NCBI GenBank assembly: GCA_006386115.1
Contig: VFIW01000003.1
Location: 372,001-436,000 of the forward strand
Direction: 5' to 3'
Source of the DNA: Globisporangium splendens
Taxonomy: Eukaryota; Oomycota; Peronosporomycetes; Pythiales; Pythiaceae
DNA length: 64,000 nucleotides
Position numbers and translations under genes: made by a program. Under the pieces are notes generated by a model, which worked only from the letters and a program-made list of their open reading frames with translations, ran no database searches and was not told where the DNA came from. Of this stretch, positions 1 to 9,006 are shown in pieces; positions within the stretch are counted from its first letter, which is position 1, and each line of letters begins with the position of its first letter.

Positions 1-1
1 C

Positions 2-568
2 GAACTCAAGAAGGCGTTTGAACCTCCGCAGAGCGAGTTCCGTGCGCGCGCCGAGTTCCTCAACCTTCGTCAAGGCCGTTTCGACCTTCACTCGTATGCA
101 CAACGTGCTCGCTACTTGGTGTCGAGCATCGTTGACGAGCCGATTGACGTTTCGACGCAAGTTGTGACGTTCATGGCGGGTCTGAACGATGGTCCGATTC
201 GGAACCAACTGTTCCGCGAGTATCCCAAGACGCTGGACGAAGCCATTGAACGTGCCATGCAAGAAGAGTTCAGCATGAAGCAAGCGAAGTTCCAAGGGTT
301 TGCGTCGAGACCAATGCGGCAATCGAATGTTGCGCATGATGGTCCCGAGCCTTTGGATATCTCGTACATTTCCACGCCTGGAAATGAACGTCCTCGCAAC
401 GATGGGAAGTGTTTCCGTTGCGGGAAGTCAGGTCACTTCGCTCGGAACTGCAAAGTGTCTTTGCCGGGTCGGCAAACGACACAGGGTGCTCGTTCGAACA
501 ACCACGATCGTTCTTACGGTCGTCGGTTCGAGCGGTCACCTGGGCCAAAAAACGGGAATGGACAGTAG
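2..568 (+). CDS. gag: Gag polyprotein of element A (5' partial)
   Basis: The reading frame is open from base 2, so the N-terminus lies off the window. It aligns residue for residue with the Gag of element B on the other strand, including the stretch around ELKKAFEPPQSEFRARAEF. The C-terminal part carries one CCHC zinc knuckle, CFRCGKSGHFARNC, which binds element RNA during particle assembly. The stop TAG is at 566-568, inside the stem of a hairpin that follows a slippery heptamer. Protease and the rest of pol are therefore expected from -1 ribosomal frameshifting. No ATG near the left edge should be taken as the start, because conserved Gag sequence continues upstream of the first one. Confidence 0.9.
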   Translation, partial: ELKKAFEPPQSEFRARAEFLNLRQGRFDLHSYAQRARYLVSSIVDEPIDVSTQVVTFMAGLNDGPIRNQLFREYPKTLDEAIERAMQEEFSMKQAKFQGFASRPMRQSNVAHDGPEPLDISYISTPGNERPRNDGKCFRCGKSGHFARNCKVSLPGRQTTQGARSNNHDRSYGRRFERSPGPKNGNGQ

Positions 569-586
569 GGGCGGGGCCTCCTACTG
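547..586 (+). promoter_or_regulatory. -1 programmed ribosomal frameshift signal, gag/pol of element A
   Basis: A AAA AAC at 547-553 is in the correct zero-frame register (CCA AAA AAC). After a 9-nt spacer comes a hairpin at 563-586. Its lower stem is 563-569 with 580-586 (CAGTAGG/CCTACTG) and its upper stem is 570-572 with 576-578 (GGC/GCC). The loop is GGG and T579 is bulged. The downstream protease frame is -1 relative to gag. Element B has the same layout with a compensated upper-stem pair. Confidence 0.85.
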
Positions 587-1185
587 GCCCGGAAGAGAGG
601 ACTGTGGATGTTGTGGATACACAGGACTCTGGCCCCAATGTGCATGATGCACATGCAGTTTCCACGAGGGAGAACAGTGTCAGTCAAACGTCAAGTTTGA
701 TCGTTCTCAAAGTTCATGTAGACGGTATTGCAACGCCTCTACGTGCTTTGGTTGACACTGGTGCGTCGAACAATTTTGTTCGAAATGAAGTGATCGTCAG
801 GCATAAAGTACCAATGCCTGATGCGAATGAAGAGAAGACGATGATCGTCCGGTTGGCCAACGGGTCAACTGTGAAGATGCCAAAGCGCGTGGTGCGCTTG
901 GCAATGAAGTGTGAAGATTTCCGAGGTGAAGACGAGTTCATTTTACTCGACCTCGATGACAAGTTTGATCTGATTCTGGGAATGCCATGGCTGAAGCGTT
1001 ATCAACCTAGCATTGACTGGATGAAGATGAAGATCTCCGTTGACAAGTCACACGATGCTGACTTGAGCTGTGTGACAACGGATGAAGTGGTGTGGGTGTA
1101 TACATCTGTGGAAGAGATCCCAGATGACCCTCGTGATATTGCGGTGTGCGATGGCCCCCATGTTCACGAGCGGTACCCATCTTGA
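549..1185 (+). pseudogene. pol: Protease part of pol, element A (frame broken at its 3' end)
   Basis: This is the -1 frame relative to gag; it is open from 409 but is expected to be used only after the frameshift near 547-553. It carries a retroviral-type aspartic protease active site, DTGASNNFV, at about 754-780. The second half contains an ILGMPWL-like stretch typical of the Ty3/gypsy protease C-terminal part. The frame ends at a stop at 1183-1185. The continuation of pol is in another frame that overlaps from 1146, so a small indel near 1150-1180 has broken this copy. Confidence 0.8.
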
Positions 1186-3530
1186 AGAAGACTACTGGAG
1201 GTGGAGCAGTCAGGCGCCAACAAAAGACTGTCTCCTTTGCCATCGACCCCATGGGTGAGGCGATGTGCGTGGAAGAAACGAATGGGAAAAGAGCCGAAGA
1301 GCCATCCCGAGAGAAGAAGAAGAAGACCAGCAAGAAGAGTGTCCCGTGTGCCCCTGATCAAGGTACAAGTCAAGATGACGAAGGAAGTGTCCAAGCAAGA
1401 GTCACTTCGAGTGAATACGTGAACGTATTGGTCTACAATGAAGATGGTGACGGCAACGTAATGCGTCACATTGAAGTCGAAAATCCTCCAAGCTCAGTCG
1501 AAGAGTTGATTTCCTTGCCATCGATGAGCAAGAAGACGCTGAAGCGTAGCCTAGCGAAAGGCGAAATTTCGCAGGTCTGCATGATCGTCGATGTTGACGA
1601 TGCAGAAGACATCAACACAGTATCAGCAACGGAGGCTGAAGTGTTCGATGAGAAGACACGGAAGGAAAGGTTCGAGGAGCAGTCGTGGGACGCCCTCAAG
1701 ACGAACCCCGTGTATGAACTTGTCAAGGAATATGAGGACATATTCCCAGACAAGGTGCCGGACGAACTGCCATTCGATAGAGGCGTTCGTCATGAGATTG
1801 ACATACTTCCTGGCACGAAGTATTGTATCACACGGTAGTGGCCGTTGCCAAGAGAACAAGTCGTTGCGATCGACGAGTTCTTTGCGCAACGTGCTAAGGC
1901 TGGGCATGTGCGAGAAAGCAAGTCTCCACATTGTAGCCCAACCTTCTGTGTGAAGAAGGCAACTGGTGGTTGGCGCATTGTTCACGCTTTCAACAAGCTG
2001 AACGACGCTACCATTCCAGCCCAAACTCCGGTTCCACGCAAGGACATGATCCTTGATGGAATGGTTGGCAGTACTGTCTTTAGTGCTATCGATCTGAAAG
2101 ATGGGTTCTATCAGATTCGAATGCGCGAAGATGATGTACCACTAACTGCAGTGAGTACCCCGAGTGGTATGCTGTGGGAATGGTTAGTGATGCCACAGGG
2201 TTTGAAGAACGCTCCTGCGACTTTCAATAGGATGGTCACGAATTTACTTCGTCCATTGAGAGGGTTTGCACCGAGTTACTTTGACGATATTTTCGTTCAT
2301 AGTAAAACCACGGGTGAAAAGTCTGACGTTGATGTTCATCTTGACCATCTCCGTCAAGTCTTTCAGGTCATGCGAGAGAACAAGCTCTACGCTAACCTGA
2401 AGAAGTGCATATTCTTTGCACCAGAGATCCCCGTTCTCGGCTGCTTTGTGGGAAAGCATGGCGTTCGAGTTGATCCGGAGAAGGTCAAAGCTATTGACGA
2501 TTGGCCTGTGCCTCAGAATGTCAAACAGCTACGACAATGGTTGGGTCTGGCCAATTACTTGCACAAGTACACGCGCAATTATGCAGCGTTGGTGCAACCG
2601 CTCACACAGCTCCTGAAGAAGGACATTGAGTGGGAGTGGTCCAGTGACCACCAAATGGCATTTGCCGAAGTCAAGAGGAGTTTGCGAGAAGCTCCCGTGC
2701 TGGCAATTGCAAACCACGACAAGCCTTTTCATGTGGTTTGCGATGCAAGCGATTATGCCATCGGTTGCGCCTTGATGCAACACGATGATGAGGGTCATGA
2801 GCGAGTTGTGTCGTATCAGTCACGACAACTCCGACCCGCAGAACGGAACTACCCAGTTCACGACAAAGAACTTCTGGCGATGAAGTATTCTTTGGTCAAG
2901 TTCCGTGTGTATCTGCTTGGCGAGGAGCGCTTTGCGATCTACACTGACCACGCATCTCTGCGTACGGCAGTGAAGACTCCTCATTTGTCGCAAAGAATGG
3001 CGAGATGGTTCTCCTTCTTTGCAGAGTACAACTTCGTTGTACACTACAAGCCAGGCAAGACGAACATCTTAGCCGATGCGCTGTCAAGACGTCCGGACTA
3101 CGATCCGAAGACCAAGAGTGAAGACACGGACGGAGCGTGTCGACTCTGCGAAGATGTTCAAGCGATCGTAGTGCAAGCTACGACGACAGTGCGAGAAGAC
3201 ATTGTCGAAGGGTACAAGTCTGACGAAACATGTCAGGACTTGTTGAAGTATTTCAAGGACCCTTCGGACAAAGCACTGCAGAGCTTGCCTGCTCGAACAA
3301 GGTCGCGAGTTCACCGCTTCCGAGTACACAATGGGTTGTTGTACTATGCGGTTGAACAAGGGGATACAGCAAGGGTTGTTGTTCCCAACGACGAAGGTCT
3401 GCGTCATCGACTCTTGTATGAGTACCATGACAGTCCTTCGGGTGGCCATCTCGGACGTGAGAAAACGTTTCTCAGTCTTTCCCGGATTACTACTGGCCAC
3501 ACATGTACAAGTGGGTGCGCAAGTATGTGA
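1146..3530 (+). pseudogene. pol: Reverse transcriptase / RNase H part of pol, element A
   Basis: One frame carries a charged linker, then RT, RNase H and the start of integrase. It is interrupted by TAG at 1836-1838, where a single-base change from CAG would explain the stop (context ITR*WPLPRE). RT shows the YFDD catalytic motif at 2277-2288, the upstream AIDLKDGFYQI block and the MPQGLKNAPATF block. RNase H shows VCDASDYAIG, YTDHASL and the NILADALSR tail. The integrase zinc finger begins with HDSPSGGHLG. The frame is then lost: the second half of the HHCC finger is in the frame used by the next segment. The copy is therefore unlikely to make active Pol. Confidence 0.88.
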
Positions 3531-5314
3531 GGACTTGCGAGATCTGCCAACGAGTGAAACCTTCTGGTTCCACTCAGGCACCACTTCGTTCATTGGCTGT
3601 CCCATCGGACAGTTGGAAGTCTGTGAGTATGGACTTCATATTCGGACTTCCACGTGACAAACACGGACGCAATGGCATCCTTGTGTTTGTGGACCGATTC
3701 AGCAAGATGGTCCATCTTGCGCCGGTTTCGGACAAGATCTCAGCCGAAATGACGGCCAAGGTCTTTGTAGACGTCGTATTCCGTCTGCATGGCCTGCCCA
3801 TTGAGATCGTGTCTGACCGTGACACTCGGTTTACGTCCAAGTTTTGGCGTGCACTGTTCGGACTTCTGGACACCAAGTTGGCCATGTCAACAGCGGCACA
3901 TCCTGAAACGGATGGTCAAACTGAACGAGTGAATCGTGTCCTCGAAGACGTGTTGCGCAGCTACGCAACGTCTTTCAAAGAGTGGAGTGAGTTTCTCCCT
4001 CTTGCCGAGTTTGCGTTGAACAACTCCACGCATGTCTCGACGGGTCACTCTCCATTTTATGTGAACTATGGCATTCATCCCCGAGTGCCTGCTTCCATAA
4101 TGGGTGAGGTTTCTACCTTAAGTGGGGGAGGGACTACGGCTAAAGGCAATAAGCCGCAGTCGTCGTATGACCTGAATGCTGTTGCCGAGTTAAAAGCCAA
4201 TTTTGACTCGATGAAACCCCTCAACGACCTAACAAGTCGTGAAGAACAGCAAGTCGATGACTTTGTTGTGAGGAGACAAGCCGTTGTGAGGTTTGTTCGA
4301 GACGCAATCGCAAAGGCTCAGGATCTGCAAAAGGAACAAGCAGACAAGAGCGGAAGGAAGAACAAGCAAGTATATAAGATCAATGATCTTGTATTACTTA
4401 GCACGGCGAACCTGCCTGAACATGCAGTGTCCAACTTGGGAAGCTCGAAGCTTCTGCCAAGGTTCATTGGACCGTTCAGGGTAGTTAAATGCAATGGTGA
4501 TGCCTACACGCTAGACATACCTACACGCATGCGTCTACACCCTACATTTTATGTGGGTAGACTGAAGCCTTACCTTCCAAGCGGATCAGCTGATCCTACG
4601 AGATCTTCCGCAAACGATCAAGCTGATCTTGAAGACTCTCCACTTGATTGCGAAGAGCAAACAGCTCATCGCTTTGGAGATTCTTCTCAGCGTAAAGGCG
4701 CTGAAGCACATCGAAGGACTCCTCCTTCACAGCTTCCAGCACGAGAAGGCGCGAGTTATACTCCTTGCGGAGTACCTCAAGAGCCGTCCCTGCCTCTTCC
4801 ACAGAGCGCAGCAGACGTTCGTGATGCATTTCACGAGCCTTCTCAGCCTTTTGGAGTCGCTCAAGTTCGCCCTGGACTTGCTCGAACCGTTGCTCGAAAC
4901 GGGACTCCAAAGCCCGATACTGGGCGGGACCAAAGGTCAGCGAGTCGATCCGCGACTCCTGCTCCTTCACTTGGTACTCGAGGCTCTCGCACCGATCCGA
5001 AAGGATCGCATCGCGAACTTCCAGTGTCTCAATCTGAGCGTGATGAGCACTCTTCCACTTCCAGAGTCGCTCAATCGTTTTCGCGTTCAGCCCCACCCCC
5101 ATTGATAGACTCTCAGGGAGATCATCGCTGGGTGGTTGAGTCGATTGTTGATCATGAGGATCGACAGACTCGTGGGAAGAAGCGGTTGAGTCCTCAACGC
5201 TTCTACAGAGTTCGGTGGCGTGGATATCCACCGAGCTCGGACACGTGGGAACCACGGCAGACGATGGAGTCTGATGTTCCCGACGTGGTCCGCAGCTACG
5301 AGAACCACTTGTAG
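3503..5314 (+). pseudogene. pol: Integrase core, GPY/F module and chromodomain of element A
   Basis: The segment starts within the HHCC finger (CEICQRVKP holds the CC pair). It continues into the DDE core with VDRFSKMVHLA, SDRDTRFTS and TDGQTERVNR as the three acidic blocks. A GPY/F-type module follows (RFIGPFRVV). A long Ser/Pro/Arg-rich linker, about 4570-5100, leads to a chromodomain (VESIVDH, FYRVRWRGY, DTWEP) ending at the stop at 5312-5314. Chromodomains in this position target integration to particular chromatin. The linker is overlapped on the other strand by a long coiled-coil frame, which may constrain its odd composition. Confidence 0.9.
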
Positions 5315-5759
5315 CGTCGCCAGGGGCGACACTACGACGACCAGAGCTGGGATTCGCTCTGTCGTCAGCAGGAGTTCTTCTTTGGGCACGAGCATTGCCA
5401 CGGCGAAGAAGACGCTCCATCTTGTTCTCGTTCTCAAGACGAACGAATGTTCGCCATGAGTCTCTCTGGGCTGCGATGTGTTGGTTCGGATCATCACGAT
5501 CGTTGATCCGACGCCAACTGAAGAACCGCTCCTTGTAGAACTCGAGATCCCCCTTCTTCTTCAGAATGGAGGATACGTCGAAGAGTTCTGGAGCTGTCTG
5601 CTGTCGCTTGGACAACGGACGTTCTTCACCTTGGTTTACTTGGTCACTTGGTCGCTTCATGGCCGATTGGAAAGTGAACTGCTCCGAAAGGTCTGCAAAA
5701 GTACGCAAGGTACTTGTGACTTTAAGGAGGGGATGATGTAATGGGCTATACCTAGCCAT
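4596..5759 (-). CDS. Antisense coiled-coil ORF at the 3' end of element A
   Basis: A 387-residue open frame runs antisense to the pol linker, the chromodomain and the stretch between pol and the LTR; its first eight codons lie inside the 3' LTR. A second in-frame ATG is at 5660. Residues from about 225 to the end read as a long heptad-rich coiled coil (EYQVKEQESRIDSL, LERLQKAEKAREMH, LRNQVESLQDQLDRL). The N-terminal third is basic, with a patch of Arg/Trp/Phe-rich sequence (YKERFFSWRRIND). The plus-strand reading of the same DNA is low complexity. Additional ORFs between pol and the 3' LTR are known in some plant Ty3/gypsy elements. Whether this one is expressed, or is a side effect of codon bias, cannot be decided from one copy. 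Confidence 0.45.
   Translation of the reverse strand: MARYSPLHHPLLKVTSTLRTFADLSEQFTFQSAMKRPSDQVNQGEERPLSKRQQTAPELFDVSSILKKKGDLEFYKERFFSWRRINDRDDPNQHIAAQRDSWRTFVRLENENKMERLLRRGNARAQRRTPADDRANPSSGRRSVAPGDATSGSRSCGPRREHQTPSSAVVPTCPSSVDIHATELCRSVEDSTASSHESVDPHDQQSTQPPSDDLPESLSMGVGLNAKTIERLWKWKSAHHAQIETLEVRDAILSDRCESLEYQVKEQESRIDSLTFGPAQYRALESRFEQRFEQVQGELERLQKAEKAREMHHERLLRSVEEAGTALEVLRKEYNSRLLVLEAVKEESFDVLQRLYAEKNLQSDELFALRNQVESLQDQLDRLRKIS
5724..5736 (+). other. Polypurine tract of element A
   Basis: Purine-rich AAGGAGGGGATGA lies directly before the TGTAATGGGC start of the LTR, the expected primer site for plus-strand DNA synthesis. Confidence 0.7.
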
Positions 5760-6386
5760 TACATGAAGGTGGATCTGTTCCCAGATCTAGTGTGCCGCAC
5801 ACCACCTTCAGTGTGCATTGTGGAGAGACAAACAACAAAGGGATTACGGTACGACAGTCCCCACATGCACATGTGACGTCATTCAATGACGTCACGAGCG
5901 CTCTCTGTGCTGATCAGTGCAGAATGTTATTCACATGTACTAATCAGTACAGAGTGATGACATCCATGTACTAATCAAGTACTGAGTGATGGTTCCTACT
6001 TGGGAAACTGCACTGGTGATGAGACCGACGTGTCTCTGCCACCTAAAGTGAGTGGCGCGAGCCAATCACTTTGCAGGGAATTTTCCACGGGACTTCAAGT
6101 TCAAGTTTCTCGAAGATCCCCTGGGTTCAACCTCAGTGTACCCAAGGTTTTGTATATCAGATTCGTAGGTTTTATTGTGTATGTTTAGGTTTTAGTTATA
6201 AAACCTCTAGGAGCCCTTGGGGTTCATTTACATGTAGCGACAGGAACCATAAGCATTTTAATTCAGTTGCAATTTTACCACCAAGCCCTCAAGTCTTCCT
6301 TCCTCCCTCCAAGTCAGGAGACGCTTCCTCTGGCACAAGCGTGTGTGCCGTGTTTGAGGGACTGTTTGGAACAGCGCCCTTTTACA
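5737..6386 (+). repeat. 3' LTR of element A
   Basis: The 650-bp LTR begins TGTAATGGGC and ends CTTTTACA, giving TG...CA ends and a short TGTAA/TTACA inverted repeat. It matches the inverted LTR at 7790-8397 at both ends and internally, for example a GTGTGCCGTGTTTGAGG block near the 3' end. It contains two TGACGTCA sites in a near-perfect palindrome. The base after it, 6387, is already inside the protease gene of element B. Confidence 0.88.
5873..5895. promoter_or_regulatory. Paired TGACGTCA (CRE/bZIP-type) palindrome in LTR of element A
   Basis: Two TGACGTCA octamers form an exact 23-bp palindrome: an 11-bp arm GTGACGTCATT, a central C, then the complementary arm. Equivalent paired octamers occur in the other two LTR copies at 8247-8267 and 8852-8874. 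TGACGTCA is the known binding site of CREB/ATF-type bZIP factors. The regulatory role here is inferred. Confidence 0.55.
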
Positions 6387-6660
6387 GCAGGTCCAAACCT
6401 TGCCTTCTCGCCACTTGTGTGCGGACAAAATTGTTCGACGCACCAGTGTCTACAAGAGCCCGTAGAGGTTCTGAGTGACCATCTACCTTAACCTTGTGGA
6501 CTATCAAGGCTGGCTCTTGCTCGACACGCTCACATCTGTTCGCGGAAACTTCATGTGCATTGCGCACACCGGGGCAAGAGTTCTGCGCTTCCACGACATT
6601 CACAGAACTCTTTGTTCGCCCAGTAGGGAGCCCCGCTCCTACTGGCCGTTCCCGTTTTTT
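6387..6660 (-). pseudogene. pol: Truncated protease of element B
   Basis: The frame is -1 relative to the gag of element B and is entered at the slippery site 6654-6660. It contains LVDTGASNNFV, the aspartic protease active site, identical to that of element A. About twelve codons later the homology stops at the end of the LTR of element A, and the frame runs into a stop within the LTR (6382-6384). This is an insertional truncation rather than gradual decay. Confidence 0.82.
6621..6660 (-). promoter_or_regulatory. -1 programmed ribosomal frameshift signal, gag/pol of element B
   Basis: On the minus strand A AAA AAC occupies 6660-6654, with the same CCA AAA AAC register as in element A. A 9-nt spacer follows, then a hairpin at 6644-6621. 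The lower stem is CAGTAGG/CCTACTG, the upper stem AGC/GCT, the loop GGG, with one bulged base in the same place as in element A. The upper stem reads GGC/GCC in A and AGC/GCT in B, a compensated pair. Confidence 0.85.
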
Positions 6661-7682
6661 GGCTGTTGGGAACGCTCGAATCGCCGGCCTCTGCCTGGTC
6701 GATTCGATTGCGAACCGTGTGTCGCTTGCTGGCTTGGCAAGGACACCTTGCAATTTCTTGCGATGTGACCGGGCTTGCCACAACGGAAACACTTCCCGTC
6801 ATTGCGTGGGTATCTGCTTGTAGTCGCATCGGCATACGAGATGTCCATCGGTTCTGGACCGTCGTGTGTGACTGCGTGTTGTCGAACAGGGCGAGGGCCG
6901 AAACCGTTGAACTTGGCTTGCTTGATGCTGAATTCTTCTTGCATCGCTCGCTCGATGGCTTCATCCAGCGTCTTGGGGTACTCGCGGAACAGCTGGTTCC
7001 GAATTGGACCATCATTGAGCCCTGCCATGAATGTCACAACTTGCGTTGAGGCATCAATCGGCTCATTCACGATACTTGACACGAGGTATCGTGCTCGTTG
7101 AGCGTACGAGTGTAGGTCGTATTTACCCTGACGAAGCTTTAAGAACTCAGCGCGAGCCCGAAATTCGCTCTGCGGAGGCTCAAAAGCCTTCTTCAGCTCT
7201 CGCTTGAAGTCGTCCAGGTCGTAGAAGCAATGTGGCTCCGCCAATCGCTTCCCATACGCCCAACTCTTCGCTCGACCCGCAAGGTTTGACATCGCAAACA
7301 ACACTTGCTGCATTGGGTCCCGTAGTTGTCTTGCAGTGATCGCTGCATCCAACTCAACGAACCATCTCGCTAGAGGTTCGTTCTCTCCTCCACGGTACGG
7401 AGATACATCGAGCTTCAGAGGTGCCACTCTCATCGTCGTGACAGGAGTTGCGGGCTGTCGATGAGAGTTCATGATCTCGTGATGCATGAAGCTCGTAGCC
7501 GCGTTCCTCTGCTCATCCGGTGACGCTGATCTCAGCAAACTGATCACAGCCGCCTCACCGATGACCGCTCGCATACGCTCGAGGGCTGCCCACTCGTGGC
7601 TCGACAAATGAGGAAAATGCTCATTCGTCAGCTCCACGGTCTCTCCAGGCATCGAGCCCATCGGCGTCTCCATCCCTTCCAT
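6639..7682 (-). CDS. gag: Gag polyprotein of element B (complete)
   Basis: The 347-residue frame runs from ATG at 7682 to a TAG inside the frameshift hairpin. The N-terminal half is a retrotransposon capsid-like region (ARWFVELDAAI, WAYGKRLAEPHCFYDLDDF). The C-terminal CCHC zinc knuckle is CFRCGKPGHIARNC. It is uninterrupted, unlike the pol of element A, and gives the full-length reference for the partial Gag at the left window edge. The start is supported by position, about 100 bases after the LTR and primer-binding site. Confidence 0.9.
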   Translation of the reverse strand: MEGMETPMGSMPGETVELTNEHFPHLSSHEWAALERMRAVIGEAAVISLLRSASPDEQRNAATSFMHHEIMNSHRQPATPVTTMRVAPLKLDVSPYRGGENEPLARWFVELDAAITARQLRDPMQQVLFAMSNLAGRAKSWAYGKRLAEPHCFYDLDDFKRELKKAFEPPQSEFRARAEFLKLRQGKYDLHSYAQRARYLVSSIVNEPIDASTQVVTFMAGLNDGPIRNQLFREYPKTLDEAIERAMQEEFSIKQAKFNGFGPRPVRQHAVTHDGPEPMDISYADATTSRYPRNDGKCFRCGKPGHIARNCKVSLPSQQATHGSQSNRPGRGRRFERSQQPKNGNGQ

Positions 7683-7775
7683 TGTTTCTCACAATCGGAC
7701 AGGGGTCTTGGAATGTCCGCGCACGCTACACAAGCGGCCTATGCAGACTCTTGACTTGGTCGTTGGAAGGACTAC

Positions 7776-7787
7776 GAAGTGCTACCA
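7776..7787 (-). other. Probable primer-binding site of element B
   Basis: Two bases inside the LTR end, the minus strand reads TGGTAGCACTTC. The first eight bases, TGGTAGCA, are complementary to the 3' end TGCTACCA found in many eukaryotic initiator tRNA-Met molecules. The match does not extend further, so the primer tRNA is uncertain. Confidence 0.45.
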
Positions 7788-7789
7788 GG

Positions 7790-8397
7790 TGTAAGAGGCT
7801 ATCCGAGACAGCCTCAAACACGGCACGCACGCTTGCGCTTGAAGAGGAAGACTTGAGGGGAACTTGGCAAAAATGCAACTGAATTGAAATGAGCTTATGG
7901 TTCCTGACACTACATGTAAAACACCACTAGGGATTCCTAGAGGTTTTATGCATAAAACCCAAACATGCAGAAATAAACCTATGAACCTGATATATAAAAC
8001 CTTGGGTACACTGAGGTTGAACCTACGGGATCTTCGAGAAACTTGAACTTGAAGTCCCGTGGAAAATTCCCTGCAAAGTGATTGGCTACAGCCACACTTT
8101 AGGTGGCAGAGACACGTCGGTCTCATCACCAGTGCAGTTTCCCAAGTAGGAACCATCATTCACGTGTCTAGAGTACTGTTGTGCGTAATCACGCCGAATC
8201 TCAATGATTGCGAGCGACCAACACTCAACTCAGACACAGATTGCTCTGACGTCAGACGATGACGTCACCTGTGCATGTGGGGATCACTTTTATGTGTTTC
8301 ACCCAATATCTTCGCACCCACAATGCACTTCCACAAGGTGGTGTGTGACACACACAAAGAGCCACCTTGCATGTAATGGCAGCCTGAGCCCATTACA
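7790..8397 (-). repeat. 5' LTR of element B
   Basis: On the minus strand this 608-bp LTR begins TGTAATGGGC (8397) and ends CTCTTACA (7790), the same termini as the LTR of element A. Internal blocks shared with that LTR include the paired TGACGTCA sites and the stretch near 8040-8080 that mirrors 6060-6120. The flanking bases at 8398-8402 are GTGGC, a candidate target-site duplication. Confidence 0.86.
8247..8267. promoter_or_regulatory. Paired TGACGTCA sites in LTR of element B
   Basis: Two TGACGTCA octamers at 8247-8254 and 8260-8267 are separated by GACGA. They match the paired sites in the LTR of element A but with a diverged spacer. Confidence 0.5.
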
Positions 8398-8559
8398 GTG
8401 GCAAATGATGGACTGATTCGTATTTGTCGAACATATGTGGAGGAAAGCGACCGAGCAAAGCTACCGCTGGTGTAAAGGTCGACGGTACCATGATGGTACA
8501 ATGTACCAATATTTCGGTACATAGGAATGTTGGTAGATGATTACGACATCTTTAGGAAT

Positions 8560-9006
8560 GATTGTATGTTTATGCATAGGTAAAGATAGGACGAGAATCC
8601 ATCTGTTATCTGAGAAGCCCTCCTGTCCACACAAAATGAAGAAAAATCAGATATGAGAAAATCCAGTAAAAAATCCAGTAAAAAAATCAAGTAGCACGCA
8701 AGTGAAAGAGCACGAGTAGGAAGAGCCCCAAGGGGAGCAAGGACTAGCAACGAAGTAGTTGAGTTTTTTTCTTAAACAGTTTTCTCAATCTCACTTCTCA
8801 ATTTACCATCAAACACTCAAGCCTCCTCACAGATCAGCACAGAGAACGCTCGTGACGTCATGGGATGACGTCACATGTGCATGTGGGGACTGTATCACCG
8901 TAATCCCTTCGTTATTTGTCTCCACAATGCACATTGAAGGTGGTGCGTGGCACACTAGATCTGTGGACAGGTCCACCTTCATGAAATGGCTAGGTATAGC
9001 TCATTA
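8560..9006 (-). repeat. Diverged LTR-like fragment
   Basis: On the minus strand from about 9006 the sequence reads TATAATGAGCTATACCTAGC. It closely follows the start of the element A LTR and stays similar through the paired TGACGTCA block at 8852-8874. Beyond that, towards 8560, similarity to the two complete LTRs fades and the inner boundary is approximate. No coding sequence is attached. It may be a solo LTR of a related subfamily or the remnant of an older insertion. Confidence 0.6.
8852..8874. promoter_or_regulatory. Paired TGACGTCA palindrome in the LTR-like fragment
   Basis: A 10-bp arm GTGACGTCAT, a GGG spacer and the exact complementary arm form a palindrome. It is the third occurrence of the paired octamers in this LTR family and retains perfect symmetry although the surrounding sequence has diverged. 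Confidence 0.5.

Larger units (their letters stand above)
1..6386 (+). mobile_element. Ty3/gypsy chromovirus-like retrotransposon, element A (5' end off window)
   Basis: Order is gag zinc knuckle, aspartic protease, reverse transcriptase with RNase H, integrase, chromodomain, polypurine tract and 3' LTR, which is the Ty3/gypsy order. A C-terminal chromodomain places it with chromovirus-type elements. The 5' LTR and the start of gag lie left of the window. Pol is not intact: it changes frame near 1150-1185 and near 3486-3530 and has an in-frame TAG at 1836-1838, so this copy is probably non-autonomous. It is inserted in opposite orientation into element B, whose protease reading frame stops at the 6386/6387 junction. 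Confidence 0.93.
6387..8397 (-). mobile_element. Ty3/gypsy retrotransposon, element B (truncated by element A)
   Basis: Reading on the minus strand, the order is 5' LTR (8397 to 7790), leader with primer-binding site, gag, then the start of protease. Protease is cut at 6387 by the LTR of element A. Gag is closely related to that of element A, so both belong to one family. The remainder of B's pol and its 3' LTR should lie left of this window, beyond the 5' LTR of A. Confidence 0.88.
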
